A stretch of DNA of 64,000 bases from NCBI RefSeq assembly GCF_040183065.1, contig NC_091121.1, forward strand, positions 66,439,787-66,503,786, written 5' to 3'. Every line of letters starts with the position of its first letter. Position 1 is the stretch's first letter. The stretch is from Periplaneta americana (Eukaryota > Arthropoda > Insecta > Blattodea > Blattidae). The notes beneath the pieces are model-generated. The model made no database searches. It saw only the letters and a program-made list of their open reading frames with translations, and was not told where the DNA came from. The translations under genes and the position numbers were made by a program. Of the stretch, positions 1 through 13,642 are shown piece by piece.

Positions 1-397
1 GCTAAGGATTTTTGTTGCCTTCAGCCGGATTTGAACTTGCTGAGGACGACTAATAAAAGTAGAAATCCTTTAGTTCAGTTTAATATAGTATGTTGCAGCC
101 TTTTGCTGGTGATTCAGCTACATTACATGACCGTGAGTTTTCCAGTTTTATTGTGTAAGATCTGATCTTAGAAGTTAAGTCTACTATACAGTAGCACACT
201 CATAATGTTTCTAAATTCAAGTTACTATTCAGATTATTGTTACGTGTCAGAAATAGTCACTGTTCTAGATTGGATTCTATTGAATAGTCATGTCTTTAAG
301 TTAAGGTCATCATGATTTGAAGCTGAGGTTTTGGTTCACTCACTAAGATTTGTAATGCTGTCTGAGGTTTTTTGTGGTTCCTTCGTGATCATATTGT
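1..397. other. Unassigned sequence
   Basis: AT-rich sequence with no convincing ORF, repeat boundary or tRNA-like motif that I can see. It ends at the left copy of the target-site duplication of the composite retroposon that starts at 412. Confidence 0.5.
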
Positions 398-959
398 AAG
401 CATCTAATGATGTCCACTGCTGTGGAGTAATGGTTAACCTTCTTGACCATGAAATGAGCGGGCCTGGGTTCAAAGCCTGATCGGAACAAATTACCAGGTT
501 GGGTTTTTTCTGAGGTTTTCCCTCAACTACTCGAACCAGAATTGCTGGGTAACTTTCGGCGTTGGACCTCGGACTCATTTCACCTTCATTAGTATCATTT
601 CATTAATCATCTTAATAGTTTACAGGTCGATCAGGAGAACAAGGCAGACGTGGTTCCAGGATCTGCCTATAGGCGACATCTGTCTGCGGGAGCTTCACAT
701 GTTTAGCGAAGCTGCAGGAACTTTAATAAGTGGACTGTGGGTGATCAGGGGATTGTAGCTCCCTTGGATAGATGGCGCCTTAGTGAGTCGTGGAATCGAT
801 GCCGACATGTTCTTCTGGTTGAGGATGCAGCAAGATTCAGGCACATGAATTGCGAACAGATGCCATTTATCTGAGGAGGACAGGTTGCACAATAAGCCTA
901 AGGCTGCGGTGCTTGCCTGTGGGCCCTCCTCCGAAGGAAAAGAAAAAGCATCTAATGAT
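398..959 (+). mobile_element. Composite SINE: family A head fused to a second 3' module
   Basis: A diverged family A tRNA-derived head begins at 412 (GTCCACTGCTGTGGAGTAA) and carries the B-box-like GGGTTCAAAGCC and the family-specific CTGGGTAACTTTCGGCG core. Family A similarity stops near 585-610 before the usual tail. A different 330-base module follows, ending near 940 with GGTGCTTGCCTGTGGGCCC, and it recurs at 3307-3712. A perfect 14-base direct repeat, AAGCATCTAATGAT, stands at 398-411 and 946-959. The whole 534 bases therefore appear to have moved as one retroposed unit. The open frame across it on the minus strand is a by-product of the SINE and not a gene. Confidence 0.75.
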
Positions 960-1156
960 ACTCATTTCACTAAGACAAATAATCTTTGTAGGTGAATGCA
1001 GAGTTACTAAACACTAAATAATAAATGTCATTACCGCAATTAATGAAATAAAAGAAAGAGATGATGGTGGTGGTGAGGAGGAGGACGGGAGAAAGAGAGA
1101 GAGAGATTAAGAAAAGTTGAAATTAGAATACTGATATGTGCGCATTGTATTACAAT

Positions 1157-1162
1157 TTTATT
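1157..1162 (-). promoter_or_regulatory. Candidate poly(A) signal of the C15orf61 homologue
   Basis: AATAAA on the minus strand about 165 bases past the stop codon at 1326. The placement is normal for an insect 3' UTR. No transcript evidence is available here, so cleavage at this site is inferred. Confidence 0.45.
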
Positions 1163-1325
1163 TGACTGTCAAATTACATTATTTCTTTTACTTGCAGGAG
1201 AAACTCTGAGAGGAAAGTTACTATAACGGACTCAGCTACAAGGCACATCAACTTAGTTATACCAAAGCGTTCATTCCATACAATAATATACTGGAAAGAA
1301 TCCAGTCCAGCGACGTAACTGTAAC

Positions 1326-4774
<3,449 letters not shown>

Positions 4775-4865
4775 AGGAGTCATTCGATATCTGCATTTTG
4801 TAGAGTAATGATAGAGTGCTCGCTTAATGATTTAAAGGTTGTGACTTCGAGCCTTGTTCAAGTTA
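4775..4865 (+). repeat. Degenerate tRNA-like SINE head
   Basis: Contains GAGTGCTCGCTTAATGATTT followed by AAGGTTGTGACTTCGAGCC, which has the spacing and look of a decayed A box and B box. A similar head occurs at 12655. The tail is not identified. Confidence 0.35.
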
Positions 4866-4874
4866 TTTTACTTT

Positions 4875-5266
4875 GTTATCGTTCATTAGCGATATAAAGA
4901 ATATTCATGTTATCATTCTTTAACAATATAAATAATATTTAAGTTATCATTTATATTCTGGTCCACACCTGTGGAGTAACGGTCAGCGCGTCTGGCCGCG
5001 AAACCAGGTGGCCCAGGTTCGAATCCCAGTCGGGGCAAGTCACTTGGTTGAGGTTTTTTCCGGGGTTTTCCCTCAACCCAATACGGGCAAATGCTGGGTA
5101 ACTTTCCGTGCTGGACCCCGGACTCATTTCACTGGCATTATCACCTTCATATCATTCAGACGCTAAATAACCTAGATGTTGATACAGCGTCGTAAAATAA
5201 CCCAAGAAAATAAAAAAAAAAATTAATATTCTGTTATCATTCTTTAGCGATATAAATAATATAAAT
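4875..5266 (+). repeat. 34-base tandem repeat, about four units, split by a SINE
   Basis: Units begin GTTATCATTC...GATATAAA at 4875, 4909, 4943 and 5233. The third is interrupted at 4961 by a family A SINE. The unit after the SINE continues the array, so the array predates the insertion. Confidence 0.6.
4961..5224 (+). mobile_element. SINE family A, full length
   Basis: tRNA-derived head GTCCACACCTGTGGAGTAAC with B box GGTTCGAATCCCAG, then the central GAGGTTTTTTCCGGGG block, then a tail GACGCTAAATAACC...CAGCGTCGTAAAATAACC and an A-rich end. An imperfect target-site duplication, TTATATTCTG against TTAATATTCTG, flanks it. No protein is encoded; mobility would depend on a LINE. Confidence 0.85.
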
Positions 5267-5361
5267 TTAATGTTAGGTTTGGAACAGTACAGCTGCATAA
5301 TACTACTGTTAGTTTTTTCTTATATTATTACATTATACTATCCTGCTAACACAATAAAATG

Positions 5362-5440
5362 AAAAGGAGTGACGAGGATTTGAACCTGAGATGTTGACAT
5401 CTAAATTTCGATGTTCTTCCGACTGAGCTACGGAATTTAC
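5362..5440 (-). repeat. tRNA-like sequence (SINE head or tRNA pseudogene)
   Basis: Read on the minus strand: TCCGTAGCTCAGTCGGAAGA (A-box type) and CAGGTTCAAATCCTCGTC (B-box type), 35-40 bases apart. The acceptor ends do not pair, so it is not a working tRNA gene. Confidence 0.5.
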
Positions 5441-5844
5441 TCTTATTGATGTAATGCAAAGCATTTTCCGAAACCCTACAACTTTACTTTAATTTAGATT
5501 ATATTCTGAATATTTAATAATGATATAAAAAGGCTACATTTATGACAATAATATTTGTAGTTGTAGTAGCAGTTGCAGCAGCAATGATTAAGGATGTTTT
5601 GTGTGGTTACAGTTCAATGCAGGTCTTTTGAAAACAAATTACGACTCTGAGGTCGAGATTATGAATTATATTTTTTTAACTGTGGAATTTATGTCTGCAA
5701 ATGATATAGTTATTAATAAGACTCTAACATGTACTTATATTATTATTTTCTAATTGAAAAATATATATTTTTTATCAAAGTGAATGCTTTGCCATTATTT
5801 TAAGACCTAGGCTCCACAAATAGGTGCAGGAACGAAAGGAAGTA
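5441..5844. other. Unassigned sequence
   Basis: AT-rich with short T runs. No repeat boundaries or coding frame recognised. Confidence 0.4.
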
Positions 5845-6654
5845 TAATACGGGCTGTGATTCATCTTAGTTTTTCGGCATCCGAGGCAGGTAGATGTTTC
5901 CACATTTCAGAAAGGACAGCTCGAAGATGGGTGCAAAATTATCGAAGTTCGGCAATTTTTTACCAAAAAGCTGAGAGTGGTAGAAGGAAAATTTCAACAC
6001 CATAACAGGATGCCAGATTAGTATTAGAGGTTGAAAAGAATACCTTTCATACCGCTGCTACTTTGAAGGCAGTTGTTAATTTTCCTGGCCACGACCAGAC
6101 CATGAGAAATCATTTAAGAGCCGCCAATTTGAGATCTCGACGTGCCATTCCTAGGGAAATTCATAAGGAGGAGCATATAGAAGGATGTTTAGTCTTTGCA
6201 GTGGGAAATGTGATCGGGATTGGAAAAGGATAATCTTGTCTGTTGAAGTCACCTTTTCTACTACAAAGAAAGGATTGTATATCATCCTTCTGACACAGAT
6301 ATGCTGCCATTCGTTTCTGCAGTGGTAGTGTCGTGTTGGGGATGGATTTCTCGTCGTGGAGTGGGCACAATCCATCATATTTGCTGGAAATTGAATCAGC
6401 AGAAATATCAATGGTTGCTGGAACGCTATATGGTTCTTTATGCTAAGTTATATTTTGCTGGAATTCTTCAATGTGAAAAAATTGTCCCAATCCCCCTCCA
6501 AGATGTCCTGATAATTTGTGGAAGCTCGTCCAGGATGTCGGGATGCCATGGCTGAGAACACTTGCTATTTGAAAAGACTAGTCGATTCCATGCCCACTCG
6601 ACTGCAAGATGTGATCGAGATGGGAGGAAGATGGACTAAATATTGAATAGTGAC
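5845..6654 (+). pseudogene. Tc1-like transposase pseudogene
   Basis: Relic of a Tc1/mariner-superfamily DDE transposase, which cuts and pastes its own element at TA sites. Read in pieces across several frames, it shows an N-terminal helix-turn-helix region (SERTARRWVQNYR near 5915), a second DNA-binding block (NHLRAANLRSRRA near 6110), the core VVVSCWGWISRRGVGTIHH around 6325-6385, and a terminal GGRWTKY-stop near 6650. At least three frameshifts and several stops separate these pieces, so it cannot encode an active enzyme. I did not find convincing terminal inverted repeats. Only the superfamily is secure. Confidence 0.75.
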
Positions 6655-6901
6655 TTTTTGTTTTGTATTTTTTTTTTTGTGACTTTCTGTTTTATTTTTT
6701 TTATTTTATTTTTTTTTTAAATTTTGTTTGAATTTTCTAAAGCAGACACCAGTAAATTTGTTTTGTTTATGCCACGAAAGATATTTTTGTTGAGAATAAA
6801 ATCTTTCTTTCTTTCCATTTGCAGCCATAATGTCATAATAAATATGTAATGATAAAATCATAGCATAATACATTCATGAACCTGATGTTAATTACTAAAA
6901 C

Positions 6902-7181
6902 ATTTATAAAAGAGTCCACACCTGTGGAGTAACGGTCAGCGTATCTGGCCGCGAAACCAGGTGGCCCGGGTTCGAATCCCAGTCGGGGCAAGTTACCTGG
7001 TTGAGGTTTTTTCCGGGGTTTTTCCTCAACCCAATACGAGCAAATGCTGGGTAACTTTCGGTGCTGGACCCCAGACTCATTTCACCAGCATTATCACCTT
7101 CATAACATTCAGACGCTAAATAACCTAGATGTTGATACAGCGTCGTAAAATAACCCAATAAAAACAAAATTTATAAAAGAG
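6902..7181 (+). mobile_element. SINE family A with 13-base target-site duplication
   Basis: Full-length family A element at 6915-7168, with B box GGGTTCGAATCCCAG and the GACGCTAAATAACC tail. ATTTATAAAAGAG is present at 6902-6914 and again at 7169-7181, a perfect duplication. The insertion looks fairly young. Confidence 0.9.
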
Positions 7182-8340
7182 ACAGGAGCAATTATATATT
7201 CTCTCTCTCTTAAAAACAGAAAAACATAAAAAGCACTAGGTTGTGTTTGAATGCACGACCTCATGAATCCCGGAATGCTATAGCTACGCTACAATATTAA
7301 CATGCAGAATACTAATTTCAATTATAACTGTAGATATCAGGCCACGTGGTCCAAGAACATGTAACATCACCTGTCTCTGAATTGTAGCGAAGATACACGA
7401 AGGGAACTTATGTTCTAGAGAGCAATGACTTTGGGGGGGGGGGGGGGGAGACAGTCAATTTTTTTTCAGTCCTGTTAATCAGATCTGTGTAAATTGTGAG
7501 AACGTACATATCATTTGTTTTCGTTTAACTACTTACGAAATTTAAAATGCCACAGAGTACCTATTACACTTTTATACTTAAAATAAACATATTGTATGTA
7601 GAGTGTCAGTAATAATTTCCTGTTCGATTTTAAGAGCAGTGAAATGACGCCTCTTCATAAAAAAATGTAACATTATCTGTATTATTTTAACATGCTAATA
7701 TTTTAATGTTAGATTATAACAGAAGTATAGCCAATTGATAGGCCTAACGAGGGAGGAATAGAGAAAGGTAATATTTAGATGATCATTATCGATCATTAGC
7801 AAATACCTTTCAGACCCACCCTAACTTCCGAAAAACCACCACAATCTTCCAATTTGGCAACAAAACGTATGCTGAATGACATTTACCAGGGTCGTAGCAA
7901 TGGTTGGACGTGAGCAATTCCTACCGATACAAAACATTCAATTATGAAGTAATAGGCCTACTGAAAGCTGTTAATATCAAATTAATAAATTAAGAATTGG
8001 AGAAGATTATAATCACTAATTATTTCGTGAATTGATTAGTTTTTATTAAAATCGAATGTTCCACATAACCTCAATTTAAATTATAACTACTGCAAGCAGC
8101 CATTTATAAATGGAAATACTATTAGTCAAAGAGTACATTACGTCGTTCATTTATTTACAAATAGGTACTGTCAGAAGGCTCTGGTACTGTACATAAATTT
8201 AAATTGCCACAATTCTGACGAACGTGCATGTTTCATCCCTGATCACCATATGATCAGGGGTTTTATTCAATCCCAAATTCGAATATGGACCATAATAGTC
8301 TTTATTAAACACACTGTGTAAAACTTTTTTAGTCATTTTT
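7182..8340. other. Mostly unassigned; weak tRNA-like piece and a poly-G run
   Basis: At 7236-7300 the minus strand reads like a decayed tRNA head (GCGTAGCTATAGCATTC ... GTCGTGCATTCAAACAC). A 16-base G run lies at about 7433-7448. Nothing else was recognised. Confidence 0.35.
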
Positions 8341-8344
8341 ATTT

Positions 8345-8584
8345 GTTCTGGAGGCCTGGAGCAGAGTGAGGTTGATTGCGGAATGATGATAATTGTGAGA
8401 GGAAACGGGAGGACCCAGAGAAAAATCCCTTACACCCGCTTTGTCCACCACAAATTCCTTTGTGATTCAGAAGGGGATCGAACCACTGTTATAGTAATGA
8501 TGTACTTTACGATGGCAATGATCGAACCCGGATCGCCAAGGAGGAAGGCAGAGATGCTAACCACTCCACCACGGGCGAGGAATG
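8345..8584 (-). mobile_element. tRNA-derived SINE, family G
   Basis: The minus-strand head reads GTGGTGGAGTGGTTAGCATC (A box) with GGGTTCGATCATTGCC (B box). It is followed by a body with GTGGACAAAGCGGGTGTAAG and TCTGGGTCCTCCCGTTTCC. Single copy in this window. No clear duplication flanks it. Confidence 0.55.
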
Positions 8585-8649
8585 TAGACCATAATGAAAC
8601 CTAGTGCAATTTCAGAATAGACCCACTGACAGGAGACTGCCAGGAATAC

Positions 8650-9700
8650 AGGGTCGGAGTCGTTCAATGACTCCCGCTCCGTTTGTGGAATCGTTTACTG
8701 AGAGTCGTTCAAAAGAGCGGAACAGTACCCTTCATTTTTCTCACACAGTGAATACTGGAGGGAGGCATTGTTGTATGTTGTACAGCTGATAGAGTTGTGG
8801 AGTGGAGTGTTGTGAGAGAGTCATGAACTCATGAGCAACGAACGTTGCCTTGCCCTCCCAAGAGTGGGGAGAGAGATGTGATAAACGACTCGCTCTCTTG
8901 TAAGGAGCGAGTGGAGAGCTGCTCCAGAGGGGGAGTCGTTCATTCGAAACGACTCGTTCATGAGCGACCCATCACTCCCAGGAAATGCAGCCATTTGTTT
9001 ATAAACTGTGGTAAATTCACTGGAATTTGAGTGTGACATCATGTCCGATTTCCATAATGGTAGATGTGTAACAAGTGTTTCGAAGGAAATAACCAAAATT
9101 TCGTGATTGCCGGTGTATTATGATAGTGGCGTGTTTGCTGCGTTTCCAGGAAGAGGCTTGTATTGTTTAAGAACTTTTTCTGTCAAGACTCTGGTCTTAC
9201 ACGTAAGTTGCAATGCTTTCTTATTCAATGTAGGGTAAAACCAACGAATAATGGTTTCTCCAGGATGACGTTTATCTTCCACATGCCCTGATTATAGGCC
9301 TATTTAAGTTTCTGTTTGTGCACATTTATTGCCTGTTGAAGTTAATAATAATAATGTGCTAAACAGAATTATGCTGTATTTATACTTGTCAAAAAGGTAA
9401 ACAAGACTTTTACCGTCTTTTCCCATATTGCTGTAGTGGTGGTTTATGCTAGACCCTCAAAGTAAGATGTTTATGTTAGACTGTCAAACGTAGGATGGTT
9501 TGTGTTATACGCTCAAACGTAAGAATGCATTCCATTTCATGATATAGGCTAGGTAAGTATGGACTTCATAGGTATAAGCTCTCTCTCTCTATATATATGT
9601 GTGTGCAAAATTCACTTAATTGTAGGCTATATATTTCACACTAAATTCTACTAACCAACAATGCGCAGCACGCTATATACCCTCCAGTATTCACTGTGTG
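8650..9700. other. Cluster of GAGTCGTTC palindromes and an inverted pair
   Basis: GAGTCGTTC or its complement recurs at 8657, 8702, 8933 and 8948, including a small palindrome at 8933-8955. A 27-base block CACACAGTGAATACTGGAGG near 8741 returns inverted near 9680. This may be a decayed DNA transposon about 1 kb long, possibly hAT. A GTAAGT donor-like site lies at about 9200. No transposase frame was found. Confidence 0.3.
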
Positions 9701-9999
9701 GGAAAAAGGGAAGGTAGGGCAACAAGGCAATTCTCGGTTGAGAGTCAAATGCCTCAATGATGTCTTTCATGTCTAGCCCCTTGTATATCATGTTGGTAAA
9801 GTGGAAGAAGGTAGCGTGCTCAAACTAAATTGGGTATATTATTGTGCAAAGTAAAGCAGAACTTTTGAAAGGTTGAGACCAGCAGTTTAAAATTAAAAAT
9901 TGTAGGTGGGTCAGACGATGGTTATGACAGCATTAATGGTGATAATTGTGAATTGGGGATGATATGATAGTGACAATGGTAAAGCTAGTGGCGTTGTCA

Positions 10000-10000
<1 letters not shown>

Positions 10001-10038
<38 letters not shown>
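10001..10038 (+). repeat. (TAA)n microsatellite
   Basis: About 12 perfect TAA units. Confidence 0.95.
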
Positions 10039-10041
<3 letters not shown>

Positions 10042-10178
10042 TTTGGTGATTTGGTAATGTTAGTTATTGACTTTCACTTGTATTGCAAACTCTCAAAATG
10101 GCACTAAATAGAAAACAGTGAATAGCAATATCTTGACTCATGGTTCGATCACCTTAAAACGATAGAAAAAAAAAATTT

Positions 10179-10381
10179 GGGCGCGCTTCCATACAGGGGC
10201 AGTGGCATTTCTCTAAGGTTAGGGCCCAGTTTAGGTGTGTGTATTAATCGAAAAAAAATGTCATATAAACATGCGTCCTATTCTCAATATTTTTAGCCCC
10301 TAATTTTCGATTAATACACACACATCTAAACTGGGCTCTAACCTTAGAGAAATGCCGCTGCCCCTGTACGGAGGCGCGCCC
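10179..10381. mobile_element. Hairpin MITE with about 78-base terminal inverted repeats
   Basis: GGGCGCGCTTCCATACAGGG at the left pairs with CCCTGTACGGAGGCGCGCCC at the right. Pairing continues through the AGTGGCATTTCTCTAAGG and TGTGTATTAATCGAAAA blocks, leaving a 45-base loop. It is non-coding. The target duplication is unclear, so the superfamily is not assigned. Confidence 0.75.
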
Positions 10382-10561
10382 GAAAGGGGCAAGTATTCCT
10401 ATGATATGGAAAATGTGTCACTAACGAGAAACTTGAGCTTTGTCAGCTGTGCAGAGGAGGGTACAGTGGTTTAGAAAGGTTCATTAACAATTTTCAGTAT
10501 TTTTGCGTTTATTGCATTTGAAGTACATTGTGACATTGAAATTTTTTTCTCTTTTCCAAAG

Positions 10562-10641
10562 GTTGGATATTGAGATGACTGTAACATGAACAAAAATGGA
10601 TAAACACATAGAAGAAACAAGATTGGCACCCTTCTCATCAG
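10562..10641 (+). CDS. Candidate first coding exon, unidentified gene
   Basis: A pyrimidine-rich tract ending TCTTTTCCAAAG precedes an 80-base segment that ends TCATCAG and is followed by GTAGGA, a good donor. An ATG at 10596 opens 15 codons (MDKHIEETRLAPFSS plus one base, phase 1), and short upstream frames precede it. Splicing this phase to an acceptor at 11946 would continue in the open frame described at 11897-12299. Both exons are unidentified and the model rests on splice-site appearance alone. Confidence 0.3.
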
Positions 10642-11194
10642 GTAGGATAATGGCTACATTTTTGAAATGTTATCATTGTTACTTCTATTTGATAATGGTG
10701 ACAGTGGAAATGGTGTTGGTTATGGTTTCTTTTTTTATAGTTATTATCATTTATTATTGTTGGTATTATATGGTGACAGCAGCAGCAAAACTTCCGTCAA
10801 AAATGTTCTCACAAATAAAGATAAAATGTCGTTGTGCTTTCTGCACCTTTGTAGCAAGCATCATGCTTTGACTGCCTCTTGCCACTGGGAAAGATATTTT
10901 ACTCAATTTTATAGGAGGCTGAGTGAACCTGGACCTGTTCTGGGATTAAGAGATAAAATATCCCTCTTCAGTCTGAGCTCGAATCCAGGCTTTTGTATTT
11001 TGTAGTCAATAAAGTGGACAGAATCAACTCGGTTGTCCCTTGTTCTCACCAGGCAAAGGCTGTTCATCATTCTTTGAAGGTGTGGTATTATACTCTGTAG
11101 AATATTATAGTAAAATGTTTACCGAAGACTGCTATTACAAAAGTCCTTCTCGTTATTGTCTTATTATGCCTTTTCAGTTTTGAGTTATAAATTG

Positions 11195-11275
11195 TTTTGA
11201 AGGCACCGGGATTTGAACCCGAGTTTTCAGCTCTGTGTGCTGACGCTCTATCCATTAAGCCACACTGGATTCCCA
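11195..11275 (-). repeat. tRNA-like SINE head
   Basis: Minus strand: GTGTGGCTTAATGGATAGAG (A box) and ACTCGGGTTCAAATCCCGG (B box, well-paired T arm). The acceptor arm does not pair, so this is a tRNA-derived retroposon head and not a tRNA gene. Confidence 0.6.
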
Positions 11276-11580
11276 TCTCGATGTCGGATCGAATCCTCTC
11301 AGTTTAAATTCCACCTCTTGGATTCCCTCTAGTAGCCTACCCTCATGCACTTCATCATAGATGTATGACAGTGGCACAATGTCCACACGTGCAGAGATGC
11401 ACTCGTTATGAGTGACTAAGTGGCCGGGATCCAATGGAATAAGCGCCGTCTTAAATCACTAAGTGATTATTTTTCGCATAGCATATCTCCATTCCACTCA
11501 TCCTTAATCATATGATGACGCAGAATTTCTGCACGGAAATATCATATGTACTTCGGTACATCGTAATAATATATAAATTA
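11276..11580. repeat. Probable interspersed repeat, unclassified
   Basis: Moderately GC-rich compared with its surroundings, and it ends with the small hairpin GTACTTCGGTAC near 11550. It looks like sequence I associate with repeats in cockroach or termite DNA, but no second copy exists in this window to prove it. Confidence 0.3.
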
Positions 11581-11896
11581 TTTTGTTTGATCTGATAATG
11601 AGAGAGATGTTAAAGAATAAACTTTATAAATCCTTGCTGGGCAAAGCCCATTAATTCTTCAAATATGCTATCACAATCCATCCTTATTTGTATGGCTGAT
11701 ATACACATTTATAAATTCAGTGCAACTATAGACAGGAGTCAGATACTGTCATCTTAAGCAATTTAGTCACTTTTAGTCATCTTACCATTAGATCCAAAAT
11801 TCGTGGTTGAAACTGAGGATGATAAAAAGATTTAGAAGTAAAGGTGGGGATAGGTGTCGTAGATTTAGGGCATATAAAATAATCGTATCCCTGATT

Positions 11897-12299
11897 GAGA
11901 GGGCTTCAACCAAAATTACTGGCTCTTCATTTCACGCCTTACTGAGACACAAATGTTTCGATTGATAGGCTACTGCAAATTTGCCTCCAGAACATCTCGT
12001 GTGAGGGCTCCAGGCAGAATTACTGGCTATTTGTTTCTCGCCACCCACAGAATGGACAAATGTTTCAAATTATTGATACTGCAGATTATTTTGTAGAACG
12101 TCTTGTAAGTTCTTCGAGACTTCTAACAGACGAAGAAGAAAAAATGTGGGGCGAGCAAATAAGCCCAAGAGCTGCAGTTTATTCATGGTTGTATAGCAGA
12201 TTAAGTCTTCGAAATAAAAATGGTCTAGTTTTGAAATTATTTCGTGATGATACACTGTCTATGTCGCAGTCCTTAAATGTTAAGGGGAATTATTGTATT
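11897..12299 (+). CDS. Coding-like exon with a diverged upstream partial duplicate
   Basis: I do not recognise the protein. A frame open from 11946 reads RQNYWLFVSRHPQNGQMF, then a 60-residue stretch including LLTDEEEKMWGEQIS and NGLVLKLFRDDTLS, and runs into a TA microsatellite after 12299. Directly upstream, 11897-12003 encodes a related block in another frame (NQNYWLFISRLTETQMF), so a roughly 107-base segment has been tandemly duplicated and has diverged at the amino-acid level. An acceptor after CTTACTGAG at 11946 would be in phase with the candidate exon ending at 10641. The composition looks like real protein. It could be a gene exon or a piece of a domesticated or decayed element. Confidence 0.35.
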
Positions 12300-12301
12300 A
12301 T

Positions 12302-12302
<1 letters not shown>

Positions 12303-12337
<35 letters not shown>
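12303..12337 (+). repeat. (TA)n microsatellite
   Basis: Uninterrupted TA run of about 17 units at the end of the coding-like exon. Confidence 0.95.
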
Positions 12338-12654
12338 TTGTAGGCTATATGATATTATTTTAATAATATTGAATATGTCTTATGTTAGACTAATTTTTTA
12401 CACAAATATCTATTATTATAGGCCGTACAAGGACAATTTTTGGGTATAATAACTAAAGTTTCTGTAAACGTATATATTCAGAGCCTTATGTAACAAGTTG
12501 TAGCCATTTACATTTGAACTACAATAGGAAGCCTTTTAGTAAATACTGTTGCTTTATATGAAGAAGACGAACACTGGGATAACGTGGTAAACCTTTTATT
12601 TTTCTAGTTCTCCCATATGGGAGGTGCTCAAAATTGCCTCCATGTCCATCACAC

Positions 12655-12919
12655 AGCCGGTTTGGCTTGGAAAGGAACTGTTCATTCATTTAAAGGTTGT
12701 AAGTTCAGCTCTTAGGACACGTGCAAAGGTTTAATTTGACTGTACAGACTCTCTCTGTATTAGTTGTAGTTGCATAGAACTCGCGTGAAACATGGAGAAG
12801 AGTTGTCTGTAGTGAGGCGGAGAGTTTTGGGAAATCCTGGAGTGAAGTGAAAGCTGTTGTATGGAATTGTATCCTTTGGAAGGCTCTTACAGATGCCCTG
12901 TGCTCCTGAATGGAACTAC

Positions 12920-12958
<39 letters not shown>

Positions 12959-12962
12959 GTGA
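12655..12962 (+). mobile_element. Old tRNA-derived SINE ending in (GAT)n
   Basis: A decayed tRNA-like head (ATTTAAAGGTTGTAAGTTC, related to 4775-4865) is followed by a body and the 3' sequence GATGCCCTGTGCTCCTGAAT and then a GAT repeat (12922-12961). The 3' part can be read as the end of a LINE reverse transcriptase (WKALTDALCS-stop), which would suit a SINE that borrowed a LINE tail. That reading is inference. Confidence 0.45.
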
Positions 12963-13112
12963 TGGTGTGATGATGCATAGAACGTATTAATCTTGAAATA
13001 TACCCAAAAATTATTTTATTATACTTTTTCAGAGAAACTAAACAAAAACTTTGTTTCTTCTTGTTATTCAAAAACATTTCTTCTTGTAAATGTATGCAGT
13101 TCTGACAGTGTA

Positions 13113-13390
13113 GCAGTGTCTTGTAGTTACGTGGTCTAAGGCGTCATGTCTTGGACTAGTGTTATGGAATGAGCACTGGTTCGAGTCTTTATTGGGGAAG
13201 AAATTTTCTCATGAAATTTCGGCCATTGTGTGGGATCAGCATCGACTCAGCATTGTGCTGAATTTGAGGAGCTACAGTAGATAGCAATGTCTTAGGGAAT
13301 CGTACATTACCCCTGTACTGGTTGGACGATCATTCACCTCTGCTGAGGCATGTGAATGTGAGGCCAACAGCCAGCTGGTCGGCCTTGTCT
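13113..13390 (+). mobile_element. SINE family B, old copy
   Basis: Recognisable against the copies at 24597 and 61875: GTGGTCTAAGGCGTCATG, GCACTGGTTCGAGTC, the conserved TTTTCTCATGAAATTTCGGC, and the later CTCTGCTGAGGCATGTGAAT and GTGAGGCCAACAGCC. It is heavily diverged, with internal deletions. The terminal GGCTGTAGCGCC is lost. Confidence 0.7.
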
Positions 13391-13642
13391 CTCTGAGCGA
13401 TGTTGCTCACAGGATTATTATTTATTGTAATTCTGGCAGTACTGATGAGCAGTTTGGTTTCGAAGATCATCATGGGAACATCAACATAATCTTGGTTCTG
13501 TACGGCAGTCACACAATATAAAACAACATTCCTCAATGTTGGTGGATCAAATGTGACAACAGGACCTGACAGGACCTAAATTATTATTATAACTATTGCA
13601 ATATACATCTTGATTACACAACTTTTAACACTATATCACTTT

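Noticed and set aside
336-578. Minus-strand frames over SINE A copies (also at 6904, 15394, 42362)
   Set aside because: Similar peptides recur only because they overlie the same SINE; the SINE is non-coding.
8821-9096. Complementary 91- and 61-codon frames on both strands
   Set aside because: They overlap in opposite directions over palindromic motifs; neither shows a protein pattern.
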